A stretch of DNA of 64,000 bases from Haloactinospora alba (GTDB lineage: Bacteria; Actinomycetota; Actinomycetes; Streptosporangiales; Streptosporangiaceae). The position numbers were made by a program, and so were the translations under genes. The stretch is from NCBI RefSeq assembly GCF_006717075.1, contig NZ_VFQC01000001.1, positions 2,589,501 to 2,653,500 of the forward strand. Direction: 5' to 3'. Positions within the stretch are counted from its first letter, which is position 1. The number at the start of each line of letters is the position of its first letter. This document shows, piece after piece, positions 63,305 to 64,000 of the stretch. A model generated the notes under the pieces. That model was not told the DNA's origin, did not search any database, and was given only the letters and a program-made list of their open reading frames with translations.

Positions 63305-64000
63305 CATGACAGCACTCAGCATCGGCGTGAACCTGCCCACGTTGGGCGAAGGAGCGCACGAGGCGGCGAGTGGCGGACCGAGCCCGGCCGAACGCGCCCG
63401 CCACGCGGAGCAGCTCGGCTTCGAGTCGGTCTGGGTTCCGGACCTGATGACCGGCGACGGCATGCCGGCGTTGGAGAGCACCGCCGTGGCGGCCGCGGCG
63501 GCCGCGGCGACCGAACGGGTCCGGATCGGGTTCGGGGTGTACGTGGTGGCGCTGCGACCGGTCGTGTGGACCGCCGCGCACCTGGCCACCCTGCAACACC
63601 TCTCGCGGGGCCGCGTCCTGTTCGGAGTGGGATCGGGAGGGTTCCCGCGGGCGCCCTTCTGGCTCGCGAGCGGAGCCGCGGCCCACGACCGGGGCGCCCG
63701 CACCGACGCGGCACTGCGGGCACTTCCCGGCCTCGTCGGTGGCGAGCCGACCCTCGTCGACACCGCCTCGCAACGGGTGGAGATCACCAACGCCCCAGCG
63801 GCTCCGGTACCGCCCGTACTGGTCGGCGGGAACTCCTCCGCCGCGCTCCGCCGCACGGTGGAGTACGGCGACTCCTGGTTCCCCTCCCTGATCACACCCG
63901 AGACGCTCGGCAGACGGGTGGAACGGATGCGCTCCCTGGCCAGCGCACACGGACGCGGCGTTCCCGGGGTGACCGTCGGCGGTCACCTGGTTCCGGGGGA
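63305..64000 (+). CDS. LLM class flavin-dependent oxidoreductase (5' part, cut by window end)
   Basis: The first 232 residues of a luciferase-like flavin enzyme, probably F420- or FMN-dependent. It begins MTALSIGVNLPTLGEGAHEA, then ARHAEQLGFESVWVPDLMTG, IGFGVYVVALRPVVWTAAHL, ATLQHLSRGRVLFGVGSGGF and VPPVLVGGNSSAALRR, all in family order. GGGAGG lies six bases before the ATG. Though downstream of the ABC operon in the same direction, the terminator between them and its own MerR-type operator suggest separate control. The C-terminus is beyond the window. Confidence 0.88.

Noticed and set aside
1-64000. CRISPR array
   Set aside because: No regularly spaced repeats of 24-40 bp and no cas genes were seen.

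Overview
The window comes from the chromosome of a high-GC actinomycete. GTG and TTG starts are common, ATGA/GTGA stop-start overlaps are frequent, and the rimP-nusA-ylxR-infB-DUF503-rbfA-truB-ribF-rpsO-pnp block has the actinobacterial order. An orphan conservon-type GTPase, an accessory SecA and several actinobacterial DUFs point to Streptosporangiales, probably Nocardiopsaceae. That family assignment is an inference, not a measurement.

Left part (1-16 kb): cobalamin genes, all on the minus strand, mixed with housekeeping genes. They are a fused AAA/VWA chelatase subunit with a B12 riboswitch, cobN with its own shorter B12 riboswitch, and a translationally coupled cobD-cobQ pair. Between them lie a GNAT acetyltransferase, a luciferase-like oxidoreductase, a DUF6504 gene under a likely LexA-controlled promoter, a quinone oxidoreductase, and an SPFH/NfeD pair.

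Middle-left (16-24.6 kb): accessory region. A tRNA-Arg(UCU) is followed by a dead IS5-family element inserted in the last codons of an IS3-family transposase remnant. Next comes a three-gene acyl cassette: ACP, FabF-like ketosynthase, and a KASIII homologue whose active site looks like the Ser-His-Asp triad of DpsC. A DUF6461 gene, a 52-bp perfect palindrome, a BCCT osmolyte transporter that seems to start at AUC, and a small heat-shock protein complete the region.

Middle (24.6-41.6 kb): conserved translation/RNA block on the minus strand (M16 peptidase, pnp, rpsO, ribF, truB, rbfA, DUF503, infB, ylxR, nusA, rimP), then two coupled ferritin-like genes on the plus strand, proS, and a spermidine-synthase-like protein that ends inside a 154-bp MITE-like element.

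Right part (41.8-64 kb): short cytochrome bd-type cydAB followed by a 36-residue cysteine-rich metallothionein-like gene, a KstR2-like TetR regulator, an EstB-type serine hydrolase, secA2, glpD, an orphan CvnD GTPase, hisS, an RsbW-like ATPase coupled to an HSL-type esterase, and an Opp/Dpp-type ABC transporter operon. The window ends in a luciferase-like flavin oxidoreductase with a MerR/SoxR-type operator upstream; this gene is cut by the window edge.
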